This document shows, piece after piece, positions 8,273 to 16,222 of a stretch of DNA of 64,000 nt. The notes under the pieces are model-generated. The model was not told where the DNA came from. It searched no databases and saw nothing but the letters and a program-made list of their open reading frames with translations. Numbering within the stretch: the first letter of the stretch is position 1; every line of letters begins with the position of its first letter. The translations under genes were made by a program, and so were the position numbers. Source of the DNA: Nostocoides sp. F2B08 (GTDB taxonomy: Bacteria; Actinomycetota; Actinomycetes; Actinomycetales; Dermatophilaceae); NCBI RefSeq assembly GCF_009184895.1, contig NZ_WESE01000005.1, positions 62,001-126,000 of the forward strand. The letters run 5' to 3'.

Positions 8273-8401
8273 CCACGCCCAGGACTCGGGGTGCCGGTCG
8301 ACGATCGGGGCGAGGCTGACCATCACCTCGCAGACCGCCTGCTGGAACTCGGTCTCGCCCGGGTTGCGACGCAGGACGGCGTCGACGTTGTCGCGAAAGC
8401 T
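8273..8401 (-). pseudogene. gdhA: Relic of NADP-specific glutamate dehydrogenase (N-terminal fragment)
   Basis: The minus strand encodes FRDNVDAVLRRNPGETEF, then QQAVCEVMVSLAPIVDRHPE. This matches the N-terminal segment of GdhA, whose E. coli form has the pattern NPxxTEFxQAVxEVMxxLxP. After PESWAW the similarity stops and the frame continues into unrelated Arg-rich sequence, so about nine tenths of the gene is gone. No start codon in a usual position is left. A full gdhA may have stood here before the region was rearranged, for example when the PTS cluster arrived. Confidence 0.7.
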
Positions 8402-8593
8402 GGGGGTGGAGGGCGTCGTGCGGCATGTCCCTCACTGCGCCGAAGCCGCCGGGAGGCGGTCGAAGCGGTTCCGCGCGGCGGCTCCCCCCGCGGATCTGCG
8501 CTCCTGTATGCGGTCCTCACCCATCGCGGGAGTGTCGCCTTCCCACTCCGCGAGACCAGACAGAGATTTCTGCGCTCTGGCGTTTACAGCGTT

Positions 8594-8622
8594 TTGTTTC
8601 TGTGGTTTTATGTCTGTATAGC
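8594..8622 (+). promoter_or_regulatory. Promoter of the fructose PTS cluster
   Basis: TTGTTT (8594-8599) and TATAGC (8617-8622) are 17 bp apart in a conspicuously T-rich patch, giving a start about 30 bp before the regulator gene. Repeated TTT(A/C)(T/C)G-like words in 8583-8612 could be the operator for the DeoR protein itself. Confidence 0.55.
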
Positions 8623-8658
8623 GATGCACCACGCATCACCGGGTGACGAAGGAGCGCC

Positions 8659-9420
8659 GTGTACGCAGCCGAACGCCAACAGCGGATCATGGCCGATGCC
8701 CGTCGGGACGGCCGGGTCGAGGTGGCCGCGCTCGCGGAGGCCCTCAACGTCACGCCCGAGACCGTCCGGCGCGATCTCACTGCCCTCGAGCGACGAGGCA
8801 CCCTCCGCCGCGTCCACGGCGGCGCCATCCCGGTCGACCGGCTCGAGCTCGAGCCCACCCTGGCTACCAGGACCGGTCGACTGACGGAGGAGAAGCGGCG
8901 CATCGCCGCAGCAGCCCTCGAACAGGTCCCGACCGAGGGCACGGTGATCCTCGACGCCGGCTCGACGACGCTCGCGGTCGCCGACCTCTTCCCGCGCGAG
9001 GGCGACGTGACGGTCTTGACGAACAGCGTCGCGGCGGCGGCGGTCCTGACGGCCAACCCCGGTGTGACCCTCTACCTCATCGGCGGACGGATCCGCGGCG
9101 TCACCGGCGCGGCCGTCGGGGAGTGGGCTCTGGCGGCCCTGCGCGACATCTGCGTCGACGTCGCCTTCCTCGGCACGAACGGCTTCTCGACCGCCCGGGG
9201 GCTCACGACCCCCGACCAGTCCGAGGCGCTCGTGAAGCGCGCCATGGTCGGGGCCGCCCGACGTCGGGTGCTCGTGAGCGACTCGACGAAGTCGGCCGAC
9301 GACCACCTGCACCGGTTCGCCGACCTCGCCGACATCGAGCTGATCATCACCGACACGGGCCTCGACGCCGACGTCGCGGCCGAGATCAGGACCTACGGAC
9401 CGGAAGTGGTGCTCGCATGA
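8659..9420 (+). CDS. DeoR family regulator of the fructose operon
   Basis: A 253-residue protein. The N-terminal helix-turn-helix is VEVAALAEALNVTPETVRRD, followed by LERRGTLRRVHGGA, the DeoR signature. The C-terminal sugar-phosphate sensor domain has GTVILDAGSTTLAVA and VAFLGTNGFSTARGLTTPD. The GTG at 8659 is chosen because GAAGGAG stands four bases upstream. It overlaps the 1-phosphofructokinase gene by ATGA. In related clusters such regulators repress fru genes and respond to fructose 1-phosphate or 1,6-bisphosphate. That role is inferred from context. Confidence 0.9.
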   Translation: MYAAERQQRIMADARRDGRVEVAALAEALNVTPETVRRDLTALERRGTLRRVHGGAIPVDRLELEPTLATRTGRLTEEKRRIAAAALEQVPTEGTVILDAGSTTLAVADLFPREGDVTVLTNSVAAAAVLTANPGVTLYLIGGRIRGVTGAAVGEWALAALRDICVDVAFLGTNGFSTARGLTTPDQSEALVKRAMVGAARRRVLVSDSTKSADDHLHRFADLADIELIITDTGLDADVAAEIRTYGPEVVLA

Positions 9421-10364
9421 TCGTCACCCTGACCCCCAACCCCAGCCTCGACCGGGCGATCACCATCCCCGAGCTGCGCCGCGGCGAGGTGATCCGCGCC
9501 AGCTCGAGCCGCGTCGACCCGGGCGGCAAGGGTGTCAACGTCGCCCGGGCCCTCGCCGCGCAGGGCACCGACACCGTGGCGGTCCTGCCGAGCGGCGGCC
9601 CCGAAGGGCACATGATGGAGGAGCTGCTCGCCGAGGCCGGCGTCCGCGCCGTCACCACCCCGGTCCAGGGCTCACTCCGGATGAACATCAGCGTCCTCGA
9701 GCCCGACGGCACGACCACCAAGCTCAACGAGCCGGGGCCCACCCTCACCGACGAGACCGTCTCGGCCCTCCTGGCGGCCACCCTCGAGGCCGCCCGCGGA
9801 GGTGGTTGGGTCGTCGGCTGCGGCAGCCTTCCGCCCGGGGCGCCGATCGACCTGTATGCGACGCTCACCTCTGCAGCGCGCGAGGCCGGACTCTCGGTCG
9901 CCATCGACTCCTCCGGCGAGCCCATGACGCACGCGGCCGCGGCACTGCCGAACCTCATCAAACCGAACCACGAGGAGCTCGAGGAGCTCGTCGGCAGGCG
10001 GCTCGACACCGTCGGCGACGTCCGGGACGCGGCGTGCGGCCTCGTGGACCGGGGCATCGAGACCGTCGCGGTCAGCCTCGGCGGTGACGGGGCACTCCTC
10101 GTCACGGCCGACACGGTCGTGCACGCAGGTGCCGCGATCACCACCCCCCGATCCACCGTGGGCGCCGGCGACTGCATGCTCGCCGGCCTGCTCAACGGCC
10201 TGTCGCGCGGGGACGCCCCCGCCGACGCCCTCTCCGCAGCGGTCACCTGGGGTGCCGCCGCGGTGACCCTCCCGGGCAGCCGGGTCCCCGGCCCCGCCGA
10301 CCTCGCTGGCATCTTCGCCCACGTGGACCCCTCGCCCGACCTCTCCCGATCCCTCCGCCGCTGA
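9417..10364 (+). CDS. fruK: 1-phosphofructokinase
   Basis: A 315-residue PfkB-family sugar kinase. The first signature is GGKGVNVARALAAQGTDTV (about residues 37-55) and the second is STVGAGDCMLAGLLNG (about 243-258) with the catalytic Asp of GAGD. The N-terminus MIVTLTPNPSLDRAITIPEL is typical of 1-phosphofructokinase and tagatose-6-phosphate kinase. In this operon it would turn fructose 1-phosphate, made by the PTS, into fructose 1,6-bisphosphate. Its ATG overlaps the regulator stop, and the EIIABC gene follows after 48 bp. Confidence 0.93.
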   Translation: MIVTLTPNPSLDRAITIPELRRGEVIRASSSRVDPGGKGVNVARALAAQGTDTVAVLPSGGPEGHMMEELLAEAGVRAVTTPVQGSLRMNISVLEPDGTTTKLNEPGPTLTDETVSALLAATLEAARGGGWVVGCGSLPPGAPIDLYATLTSAAREAGLSVAIDSSGEPMTHAAAALPNLIKPNHEELEELVGRRLDTVGDVRDAACGLVDRGIETVAVSLGGDGALLVTADTVVHAGAAITTPRSTVGAGDCMLAGLLNGLSRGDAPADALSAAVTWGAAAVTLPGSRVPGPADLAGIFAHVDPSPDLSRSLRR

Positions 10365-10412
10365 CTCTCAGACGCTGACCCTTCTGCGCTGACCCCTCTG
10401 AAAGGACCTCGC

Positions 10413-12533
10413 ATGGCGCTCATCACCGAAGGTCAGGTCATCCTCGACCTGGCCGCCCCCGACCGGCACGAGGCGACCCGGCTGCTGGCCGAACGTCTCG
10501 TCGCCACCGGTCGATGCACCGACATCGACACCTTCATCGCCGACGTGCGCGCCCGCGAGGAGAAGATGGCGACCGGCCTGCCCGGCGGTATCGGCATCCC
10601 GCACGCACGCAGCGCGGCGATCACCGAGCCGTCGCTCGTCTTCGGCCGCTCCACGGACGGCATCGACTGGGGCGCCAAGGACGGCCCGGCCCGGCTCGTC
10701 TTCCTCATCGCCGCCCCGGAGGCCGGTGGGGAGGCCCACATGCAGATGCTGCCGAAACTCGCGCGGGCGCTGATGAAGAAGGACTTCAAGGAGGCGCTGG
10801 CCGCCGCGACGAGTGAGGCCGAGGTCGTCGACATCGTCTCCCGCGAGGTCGCGCTCGACGCACCGGCGGCCGGTGCGGCCGCTCCTGCGGAACCGACCGC
10901 GGACACGACCGCGCCGCCGGCCGCTCCGGCCACGGCTTCCGCCTCGGCAGCAGGAGCGGCCACGGCAGCCGGAGCCACCACGGCGACCGCCGCCGAGCCC
11001 GCCGGCACGGCCCGAGGGCTCAAGCTCATCGGTGTCACTTCCTGCCCGACCGGCATCGCGCACACCTACATGGCCGCCGAGGCCCTCGAGGCCGCGGCCC
11101 GCGAGGCCGGTCACGAGATCCTCGTCGAAACCCAGGGCTCGGCGGGGTCGAAGCCGCTCACAGCCGCCCAGATCGCCGACGCCGACGCCGTGATCTTCGC
11201 GCACGACCTGCCCGTCAAGGACCTCCACCGGTTCACGGGCAAGCCCACGGTCGACGTCGGGGTCAAGAAGGCGATCTCCGACGGGCCGGCGCTCGTCACC
11301 CAGGCCGAGCGGCTGGCCGCCGAGTGGGCCGCCGACCCGACGAAGGCCGCCGCTGCCGGCATCACGACGCACGACGCCCTGACGACGAAGGTCGAGGACA
11401 ACGTCGGGACGGGAACGAAGATCCGCCAGTGGCTCATGACGGGTGTCTCCTACATGATCCCCTTCGTCGCCGCCGGCGGCATCCTCATCGCCCTGTCGTT
11501 CATGCTGGCCCAGGTCTCGCTCGGCGAGAACGGCGCCATCGAGATCGTGCAGTACAACCTGACGAGCGACGACCAGTACAACATCGCCCAGAACTTCGAC
11601 GCGCTGAGCCTGACCGCGTGGGCGGCGCTCCTCTTCGTCATCGGTGGGGCGGCCTTCGGCTTCCTCGTGCCGATCCTGTCCGGGTTCATCGCCTTCGCCA
11701 TCGCCGACCGGCCGGGCCTCGTTCCCGGAATCGTGTCCGGGTTCATCGCCAACACCATGAACGCCGGCTTCCTCGGCGGTCTCGCGACGGGCTTCATCGC
11801 CGGCTTCGCAGCGCGGTGGATCTCGAACTGGAACGTCCACAAGGGAGTTCGCGGTGTGATGCCGGTCGTGGTGACACCACTGCTGTCGACGCTCTTCACC
11901 GCGGGCCTGTTCATCACGGTCCTCGGACGGCCCATCGCCGCGGTCATGGACGCCCTGAACACCTGGCTCGAGGGCCTCTCGGGCGGCAACGCACTCATCC
12001 TCGGACTCATCCTCGGCGCGATGATGGGCTTCGACCTCGGCGGCCCGGTCAACAAGACGGCCTACTTCTTCGCCACTGCCGGTCTGGCCGGAGCGGGCGT
12101 GGCCACCGACGCCCCGCAGCTGAAGATCATGGCGGCCGTCATGGCGGCCGGAATGGTCGCACCCCTGGCCATGGCACTGGCGACGACGGTCCGTCCGAGG
12201 CTCTTCAGCGAGCCCGAGCGGGAGAACGGCAAGGCCGCCTGGCTGCTCGGAGCATCGTTCATCTCCGAAGGCGCCATCCCCTTCGCTGCGGCGGACCCGA
12301 CCAGGGTCATCGCCTCCTCGGTCGTCGGCTCGGCCATCACCGGTGGCCTGGCCATGCTGTTCGGCGCGACACTGCGCGCCCCGCACGGCGGCATCTGGGT
12401 GCTCCCGCTCATCGGCAACTTCCTCCTGTTCCTGCTCGCGCTGGTCATCGGGGTGCTCGTGATGGCGACGATCGTCGTCGCGCTGAAGTCCCGGGACAGC
12501 CGTCAGGCGCAGGTCCAGGCGGTCGCCGCCTGA
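10413..12533 (+). CDS. fruA: PTS fructose transporter subunit EIIABC
   Basis: A 706-residue fusion in the order EIIA-EIIB-EIIC. The EIIA domain (about 1-148) has the phosphorylated His64 in GIPHARSAA. An Ala/Pro/Thr linker spans about 150-200. The EIIB domain has Cys211 in GVTSCPTGIAHTYMAAEALE. The EIIC membrane domain starts near residue 335 and has about eight to nine helices with FDLGGPVNKTAY. It imports fructose across the membrane and releases fructose 1-phosphate. The direct repeat CGCTGACCC occurs twice in the 48 bp before the gene. GAAAGGA is the ribosome site. Confidence 0.95.
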   Translation: MALITEGQVILDLAAPDRHEATRLLAERLVATGRCTDIDTFIADVRAREEKMATGLPGGIGIPHARSAAITEPSLVFGRSTDGIDWGAKDGPARLVFLIAAPEAGGEAHMQMLPKLARALMKKDFKEALAAATSEAEVVDIVSREVALDAPAAGAAAPAEPTADTTAPPAAPATASASAAGAATAAGATTATAAEPAGTARGLKLIGVTSCPTGIAHTYMAAEALEAAAREAGHEILVETQGSAGSKPLTAAQIADADAVIFAHDLPVKDLHRFTGKPTVDVGVKKAISDGPALVTQAERLAAEWAADPTKAAAAGITTHDALTTKVEDNVGTGTKIRQWLMTGVSYMIPFVAAGGILIALSFMLAQVSLGENGAIEIVQYNLTSDDQYNIAQNFDALSLTAWAALLFVIGGAAFGFLVPILSGFIAFAIADRPGLVPGIVSGFIANTMNAGFLGGLATGFIAGFAARWISNWNVHKGVRGVMPVVVTPLLSTLFTAGLFITVLGRPIAAVMDALNTWLEGLSGGNALILGLILGAMMGFDLGGPVNKTAYFFATAGLAGAGVATDAPQLKIMAAVMAAGMVAPLAMALATTVRPRLFSEPERENGKAAWLLGASFISEGAIPFAAADPTRVIASSVVGSAITGGLAMLFGATLRAPHGGIWVLPLIGNFLLFLLALVIGVLVMATIVVALKSRDSRQAQVQAVAA

Positions 12534-12538
12534 GGTGA

Positions 12539-12572
12539 CGGGTATGCGCCCGACGGCTCGGGCGCATACCCG
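12539..12572 (+). terminator. Intrinsic hairpin after fruA
   Basis: CGGGTATGCGCCCGA and its exact complement form a 15-bp perfect stem around a CGGC loop. It sits six bases after the fruA stop and before ptsH. There is no U tract, so it may attenuate read-through to ptsHI rather than end it. Both arms carry the overused GTATGC/GCATAC hexamer. Confidence 0.75.
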
Positions 12573-12646
12573 CACCGACCCCAAACCGCACATCCGCGGA
12601 CGATCCGCGACAGACTGACCTGACCCACCACCGAAGGAGACCATCC

Positions 12647-12916
12647 ATGGCCACCCGCACCGTCACCATCGCCTCGTCCGTCGGACTGCATGCGAGGCCC
12701 GCCGCGCTGTTCGTCGAGGCCGCCTCGAACACCGGGCTCGACGTCGAGATCGGACGCCCCGGCGAGGACGCCGTGGACGCGACGAGCATCCTCGGCGTGA
12801 TGGCGCTCGGCGCCAAGCACGGCGAGGAGGTCGTGCTCTCCGCTGAGGGCGACGGCGCCGACGCGGCGCTGGACCAGCTCGTCGAGCTCCTCTCCCGCGA
12901 CCTCGACGCCGAGTAG
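12647..12916 (+). CDS. ptsH: Phosphocarrier protein HPr
   Basis: An 89-residue HPr. His15 in SVGLHARPAALFV is the phospho-relay residue, and a Ser near position 47 (DATSILGVMALG) matches the regulatory serine region of the family. It carries phosphate from enzyme I to EIIA of FruA in the cytoplasm. GAAGGAG lies nine bases before the ATG. Enzyme I begins five bases downstream. Confidence 0.96.
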   Translation: MATRTVTIASSVGLHARPAALFVEAASNTGLDVEIGRPGEDAVDATSILGVMALGAKHGEEVVLSAEGDGADAALDQLVELLSRDLDAE

Positions 12917-12921
12917 TCGTC

Positions 12922-14604
12922 ATGGCCGAGCTCGAGACCCGACACGGGATCGGGGTCAGCCCGGGCACCGCGTCCGGGCCGGTGGTGCAGGTCTCTCCAC
13001 CGGTCCGGCCGCCGGCCCACGAGCCGGCCCCGGCCGACGCGGAGCAGGCGACCCAGGAGGTCCGTGCCGCCCTGGAGTCGGTCGCGGTCGAGCTGGAGTC
13101 GCGGGCCGCGGCCGCCGACGACACCGCCCAGCAGATCCTCAAGGCGACCGCCCTGATCGCCCGCGACAAGACCCTCGTCAAGGGAGCGGCCAAGCACCTG
13201 GCGGCCGGCAAGGGCCCCGCCACCGCGATCAGTGCCGCCGTCGAGGACGTCGCCGCCCAGTTCGAGGCCCTCGGCGGCTACTTCGCGGAGCGGGTCACCG
13301 ACCTGCGCGACGTCGGCTCGCGGGCCGTCGCCGCCGTGCTCGGAGTGCCCCCGCCCGGAGTTCCGCCCTTCGACGAGCCCTCCGTCATCATCGCCGAGGA
13401 TCTCGCCCCGGCCGAGACGGCGACGCTCGACCGCGCCCTCGTCGTCGGGATCATCACGTCGGCCGGCGGCCGGACGAGCCACACCGCTATCCTCGCCGCC
13501 CAGATGGGCATCCCCGCGGTGGTCCAGCTCAAGGGCGCCACGGAGATCGCGCCCGGCACGCTCGTGGCCATCGACGGCGACAGCGGCGAGGTCATGGTGG
13601 ACCCGAGTCCCGCGTACGTCGCCGCCCAGGAGGAGCGTCGGGTCAAGCGCGAGTCGGCGCTCACCGGACTCTCGGGACCGGGGTCGACCCGCGACGGCCA
13701 CCGTGTCGCCCTGCTCGCGAACATCGGCGGTCCCGAGGACGCCGAGTCCGCGGCGGCGACGGACGTCGAAGGGGTCGGGCTCTTCCGCACCGAGTTCGTC
13801 TTCCTCTCGGCCGACAAGGCGCCGACGGTCGCGGAGCAGACCGACATCTACCGACGCGTGCTCGAGCCCTTCGGCGAGCGCCGTGTGGTCGTGCGCACCC
13901 TCGACGCCGGCGCCGACAAGCCGCTCGCCTTCGCCGACCTCGGCCCCGAGGAGAACCCTGCACTCGGCCGGCGCGGGCTGCGCCTGTCCGCGGAGCGTCC
14001 GGAGCTGCTCGACAGCCAGCTCGAGGCGCTCGCGGTCGCGGCGCGTGAGACCGGGGCGGACGTGCGGGTCATGGCGCCGATGGTCGCCACCGCCGAGGAG
14101 GCGGCGTGGTTCGCCCGCCGGGTCCGCGAGAACGGTCTGCCGAAGTCCGGCGTGATGATCGAGGTGCCGGCCGCGGCGCTGCGGGCCGAACACGTCCTCG
14201 CCGAGGTGGAGTTCGGCTCGCTCGGGACGAACGACCTCGCGCAGTACACGATGGCGGCCGACCGGATGCAGGGCGAGCTTGCGGACCTCCTCGACCCGTG
14301 GCAGCCGGCCGTACTCGACGTGATCGCCGCGGCGTGCGCCGGTGCCGCGGCGACCGGTCGCCCGATGGGCGTCTGCGGCGAGGCCGGAGGCGATCCGCTC
14401 CTGGCGCTGGTCCTCACCGGTCTCGGTGTGTCGAGCCTGTCGATGGCGCCAGCCAAGGTGCCCGTCGTGCGGCTCTCGCTGTCCATGCACAGCCTGCCCG
14501 AGTGTCAGCGCCTCGCGGCCGTGGCGCGCTCGGCGCGGACGGCACGCGACGCCCTCGACGCGGTCCGCGAGGCCGCGAACCAGGAGTTCGTCGCCATCCT
14601 CTGA
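12922..14604 (+). CDS. ptsI: Phosphoenolpyruvate-protein phosphotransferase (enzyme I)
   Basis: A 560-residue enzyme I, the PEP-dependent first step of the PTS. The phospho-His domain has His187 in AGGRTSHTAILAAQMGIPAV. The PEP-binding TIM barrel carries GLFRTEFVF, the loop GSLGTNDLAQYTMAADR, and the Cys-containing MGVCGEAGGDP near residue 477. Family length is about 550-575. Together with ptsH it gives the cluster both general PTS proteins, so this locus may be the cell's only complete PTS; that cannot be judged from one window. Confidence 0.95.
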   Translation: MAELETRHGIGVSPGTASGPVVQVSPPVRPPAHEPAPADAEQATQEVRAALESVAVELESRAAAADDTAQQILKATALIARDKTLVKGAAKHLAAGKGPATAISAAVEDVAAQFEALGGYFAERVTDLRDVGSRAVAAVLGVPPPGVPPFDEPSVIIAEDLAPAETATLDRALVVGIITSAGGRTSHTAILAAQMGIPAVVQLKGATEIAPGTLVAIDGDSGEVMVDPSPAYVAAQEERRVKRESALTGLSGPGSTRDGHRVALLANIGGPEDAESAAATDVEGVGLFRTEFVFLSADKAPTVAEQTDIYRRVLEPFGERRVVVRTLDAGADKPLAFADLGPEENPALGRRGLRLSAERPELLDSQLEALAVAARETGADVRVMAPMVATAEEAAWFARRVRENGLPKSGVMIEVPAAALRAEHVLAEVEFGSLGTNDLAQYTMAADRMQGELADLLDPWQPAVLDVIAAACAGAAATGRPMGVCGEAGGDPLLALVLTGLGVSSLSMAPAKVPVVRLSLSMHSLPECQRLAAVARSARTARDALDAVREAANQEFVAIL

Positions 14605-14617
14605 GCCCCACGCGTTT

Positions 14618-14673
14618 GGTGCGTTTCCCCCCGTTCGGTGCGATGTATCGCACCGAACGGGCGAAAACGCACC
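14618..14673. terminator. Large hairpin between ptsI and glmU
   Basis: A 26-base arm (14618-14643) pairs with 14648-14673 with only two mismatches around a TGTA loop. The inner part CCGTTCGGTGCGA is perfect. It lies 14 bp after ptsI and is the likely end of the PTS transcript. The length exceeds what termination needs. Confidence 0.8.
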
Positions 14674-14686
14674 GGGCCGCCGCAGG

Positions 14687-14692
14687 TAGAGT
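14687..14692 (+). promoter_or_regulatory. Candidate -10 box of glmU
   Basis: TAGAGT lies 40 bp before the GTG start of glmU, just after the hairpin, leaving a leader of about 30 bases that contains GGAG. The -35 region is poor. Confidence 0.4.
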
Positions 14693-14731
14693 GGGCGCGT
14701 CAGCACGGCCCCCCACCCACGGAGATCCTGC

Positions 14732-16222
14732 GTGAACGCGACTCGACCGGCCGCCGTCGTCATCCTCGCCGCAGGGGAGGGCACCCGGATGAAGTCAGCC
14801 CTCCCCAAGGTGCTCCACCGGATCGGCGGACTCACCCTCGTCGAACACGCGATCCGGGCCGCCCGGCAGACCGAGGCGCAGTTCGTCGAGGTCGTGGTCC
14901 GGCATCAGCGCGACCGGGTCGTCGAGCATTGCCGTGAGGTCGACGCAGACCTCCTCTTCGCCGACCAGGACGACGTCATGGGCACCGGCCGGGCCGTGGA
15001 ATGCGGCCTCGACGCACTCCCCGCCGACCTCGAAGGCACCGTCGTCGTGACCTCCGGTGACGTCCCACTGCTCGCCGGCGATACCCTGCTGCGTCTGACG
15101 GAGCAGCACGCCGCCGACGGCAGTGCGGTGACCGTCGTCAGTGCCCGGGTGCCGCGGCCGTTCGGCTACGGGCGGGTGGTCCGCGGCGCCGACGGGTCCG
15201 TCGAGGGCATCGTCGAGGAGAAGGATGCGACCGACGGCCAGCGGGCCATCGACGAGATCAACGCCGGCATCTACGCCTTCGACGTGGCCGTGCTGCGTCG
15301 CGCGCTCGCGCGGGTCGGCACCGACAACGCCCAGGGGGAGAAGTACCTCACCGATGTCGTCCGGATCGCCCGCGAGGAGGGGCACACGGTCCGAGCCCAC
15401 GTCGTCGACGACCTGTGGCAGACCGAGGGCGTCAACGACCGGGTGCAGCTCGCGACGCTCGGCCGGGTGCTCAACGAGCGCGTCTGCGAGCGGCACATGC
15501 GCGGGGGGGTGACCATCGTCGACCCGGCGACGACGTGGATCGACGTCGACGTCAGCATCGGTCGCGATACGACGATCCTCCCCGGAACCCAGCTCCTCGG
15601 CGCGACGAGCATCGGCGAGGGCTGCACCGTCGGACCCGAGGTCACCCTCACCGACACCGAGGTCCGCGACGGGGCGACGGTCAAGCGCGCCGAGGCCCAT
15701 CTGGCCGTCATCGGCGAGGGCGCGAGCGTCGGCCCCTACTCCTACCTGCGTCCCGGCACGGTGCTCGGCGCGGGCGGCAAGATCGGCGGGTTCGTCGAGA
15801 CGAAGAACGCCGACATCGGCGAGGGGGCCAAGGTGCCGCATCTGACCTACTGCGGTGACGCGACGATCGGCGAGGGCGCCAACATCGGCGCGGGCACGAT
15901 CTTCGCGAACTACGACGGGATGGCGAAGCATCACACGACCATCGGCCGGCACTCCTTCGTGGGGTCCGACTCGGTGATCGTCGCGCCGGTCACCGTCGGT
16001 GACGGCGCGTACGTCGCCGCCGGGTCTGCGCTGACCAAGGACGTCGAGCCCGGTCAGATCGCGGTCGCTCGGGGCACCCAGCGCAACATCGACGGCTGGG
16101 TCGCGCGCTCGCGCGCCGGAACCAAGACCCACGCCGCGGCGGAGGAGGCCCGCGCGCGGACCGGACCACCGCATACCGACGATTCGGACTCGACCGGCTC
16201 CGAGGGTGACGGCGCGTCGTGA
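14732..16222 (+). CDS. glmU: Bifunctional UDP-N-acetylglucosamine pyrophosphorylase / glucosamine-1-phosphate acetyltransferase
   Basis: A 496-residue enzyme that makes UDP-GlcNAc for peptidoglycan. The N-terminal uridylyltransferase domain starts VVILAAGEGTRMKSALPKVL. The C-terminal left-handed beta helix has hexapeptide repeats from about residue 260 (SIGEGCTVGPEVTLTDTEV) and the acetyltransferase segment ADIGEGAKVPHLTYCGDATI. The start is GTG with GGAG upstream. The last 30 or so residues are a low-complexity Gly/Ser/Asp tail (TDDSDSTGSEGDGAS), whose DNA contains the dispersed repeat at 16162. It overlaps prs by four bases. Confidence 0.96.
   Translation: MNATRPAAVVILAAGEGTRMKSALPKVLHRIGGLTLVEHAIRAARQTEAQFVEVVVRHQRDRVVEHCREVDADLLFADQDDVMGTGRAVECGLDALPADLEGTVVVTSGDVPLLAGDTLLRLTEQHAADGSAVTVVSARVPRPFGYGRVVRGADGSVEGIVEEKDATDGQRAIDEINAGIYAFDVAVLRRALARVGTDNAQGEKYLTDVVRIAREEGHTVRAHVVDDLWQTEGVNDRVQLATLGRVLNERVCERHMRGGVTIVDPATTWIDVDVSIGRDTTILPGTQLLGATSIGEGCTVGPEVTLTDTEVRDGATVKRAEAHLAVIGEGASVGPYSYLRPGTVLGAGGKIGGFVETKNADIGEGAKVPHLTYCGDATIGEGANIGAGTIFANYDGMAKHHTTIGRHSFVGSDSVIVAPVTVGDGAYVAAGSALTKDVEPGQIAVARGTQRNIDGWVARSRAGTKTHAAAEEARARTGPPHTDDSDSTGSEGDGAS
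16162..16180. repeat. Dispersed 19-mer repeat, copy 2
   Basis: CGGACCACCGCATACCGAC is identical at 62622-62640, and its first 16 bases recur at 4307 in the other orientation. Flanks also resemble each other (CGGACYCGACCG follows within 12 bases). Here it encodes part of the unstructured GlmU tail. Confidence 0.6.

Larger units (their letters stand above)
8077..8658. other. Gene-poor stretch between tRNA-Gln and the fructose PTS cluster
   Basis: This 580-bp interval holds no intact gene that I can support. It contains the hairpin at 8142, the gdhA fragment at 8273, and then an AT-richer promoter region from about 8565 for the DeoR gene. Open frames here on the plus strand show no recognisable protein. 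Confidence 0.7.

Noticed and set aside
8085-8621. Plus-strand open frames in the tRNA-Gln to DeoR gap
   Set aside because: Arg/Ser/Pro-rich translation with no family match, running through the hairpin and opposite the gdhA relic.
7998-8658. Genomic island integrated at tRNA-Gln
   Set aside because: No integrase, no duplicated tRNA 3' end that I could find within the window and normal GC; kept only as a hint under the PTS finding.
10368-14835. Two long minus-strand frames (758 and 796 codons) opposite fruA, ptsH and ptsI
   Set aside because: Shadow frames of high-GC codon bias; the plus-strand genes have full family motifs.
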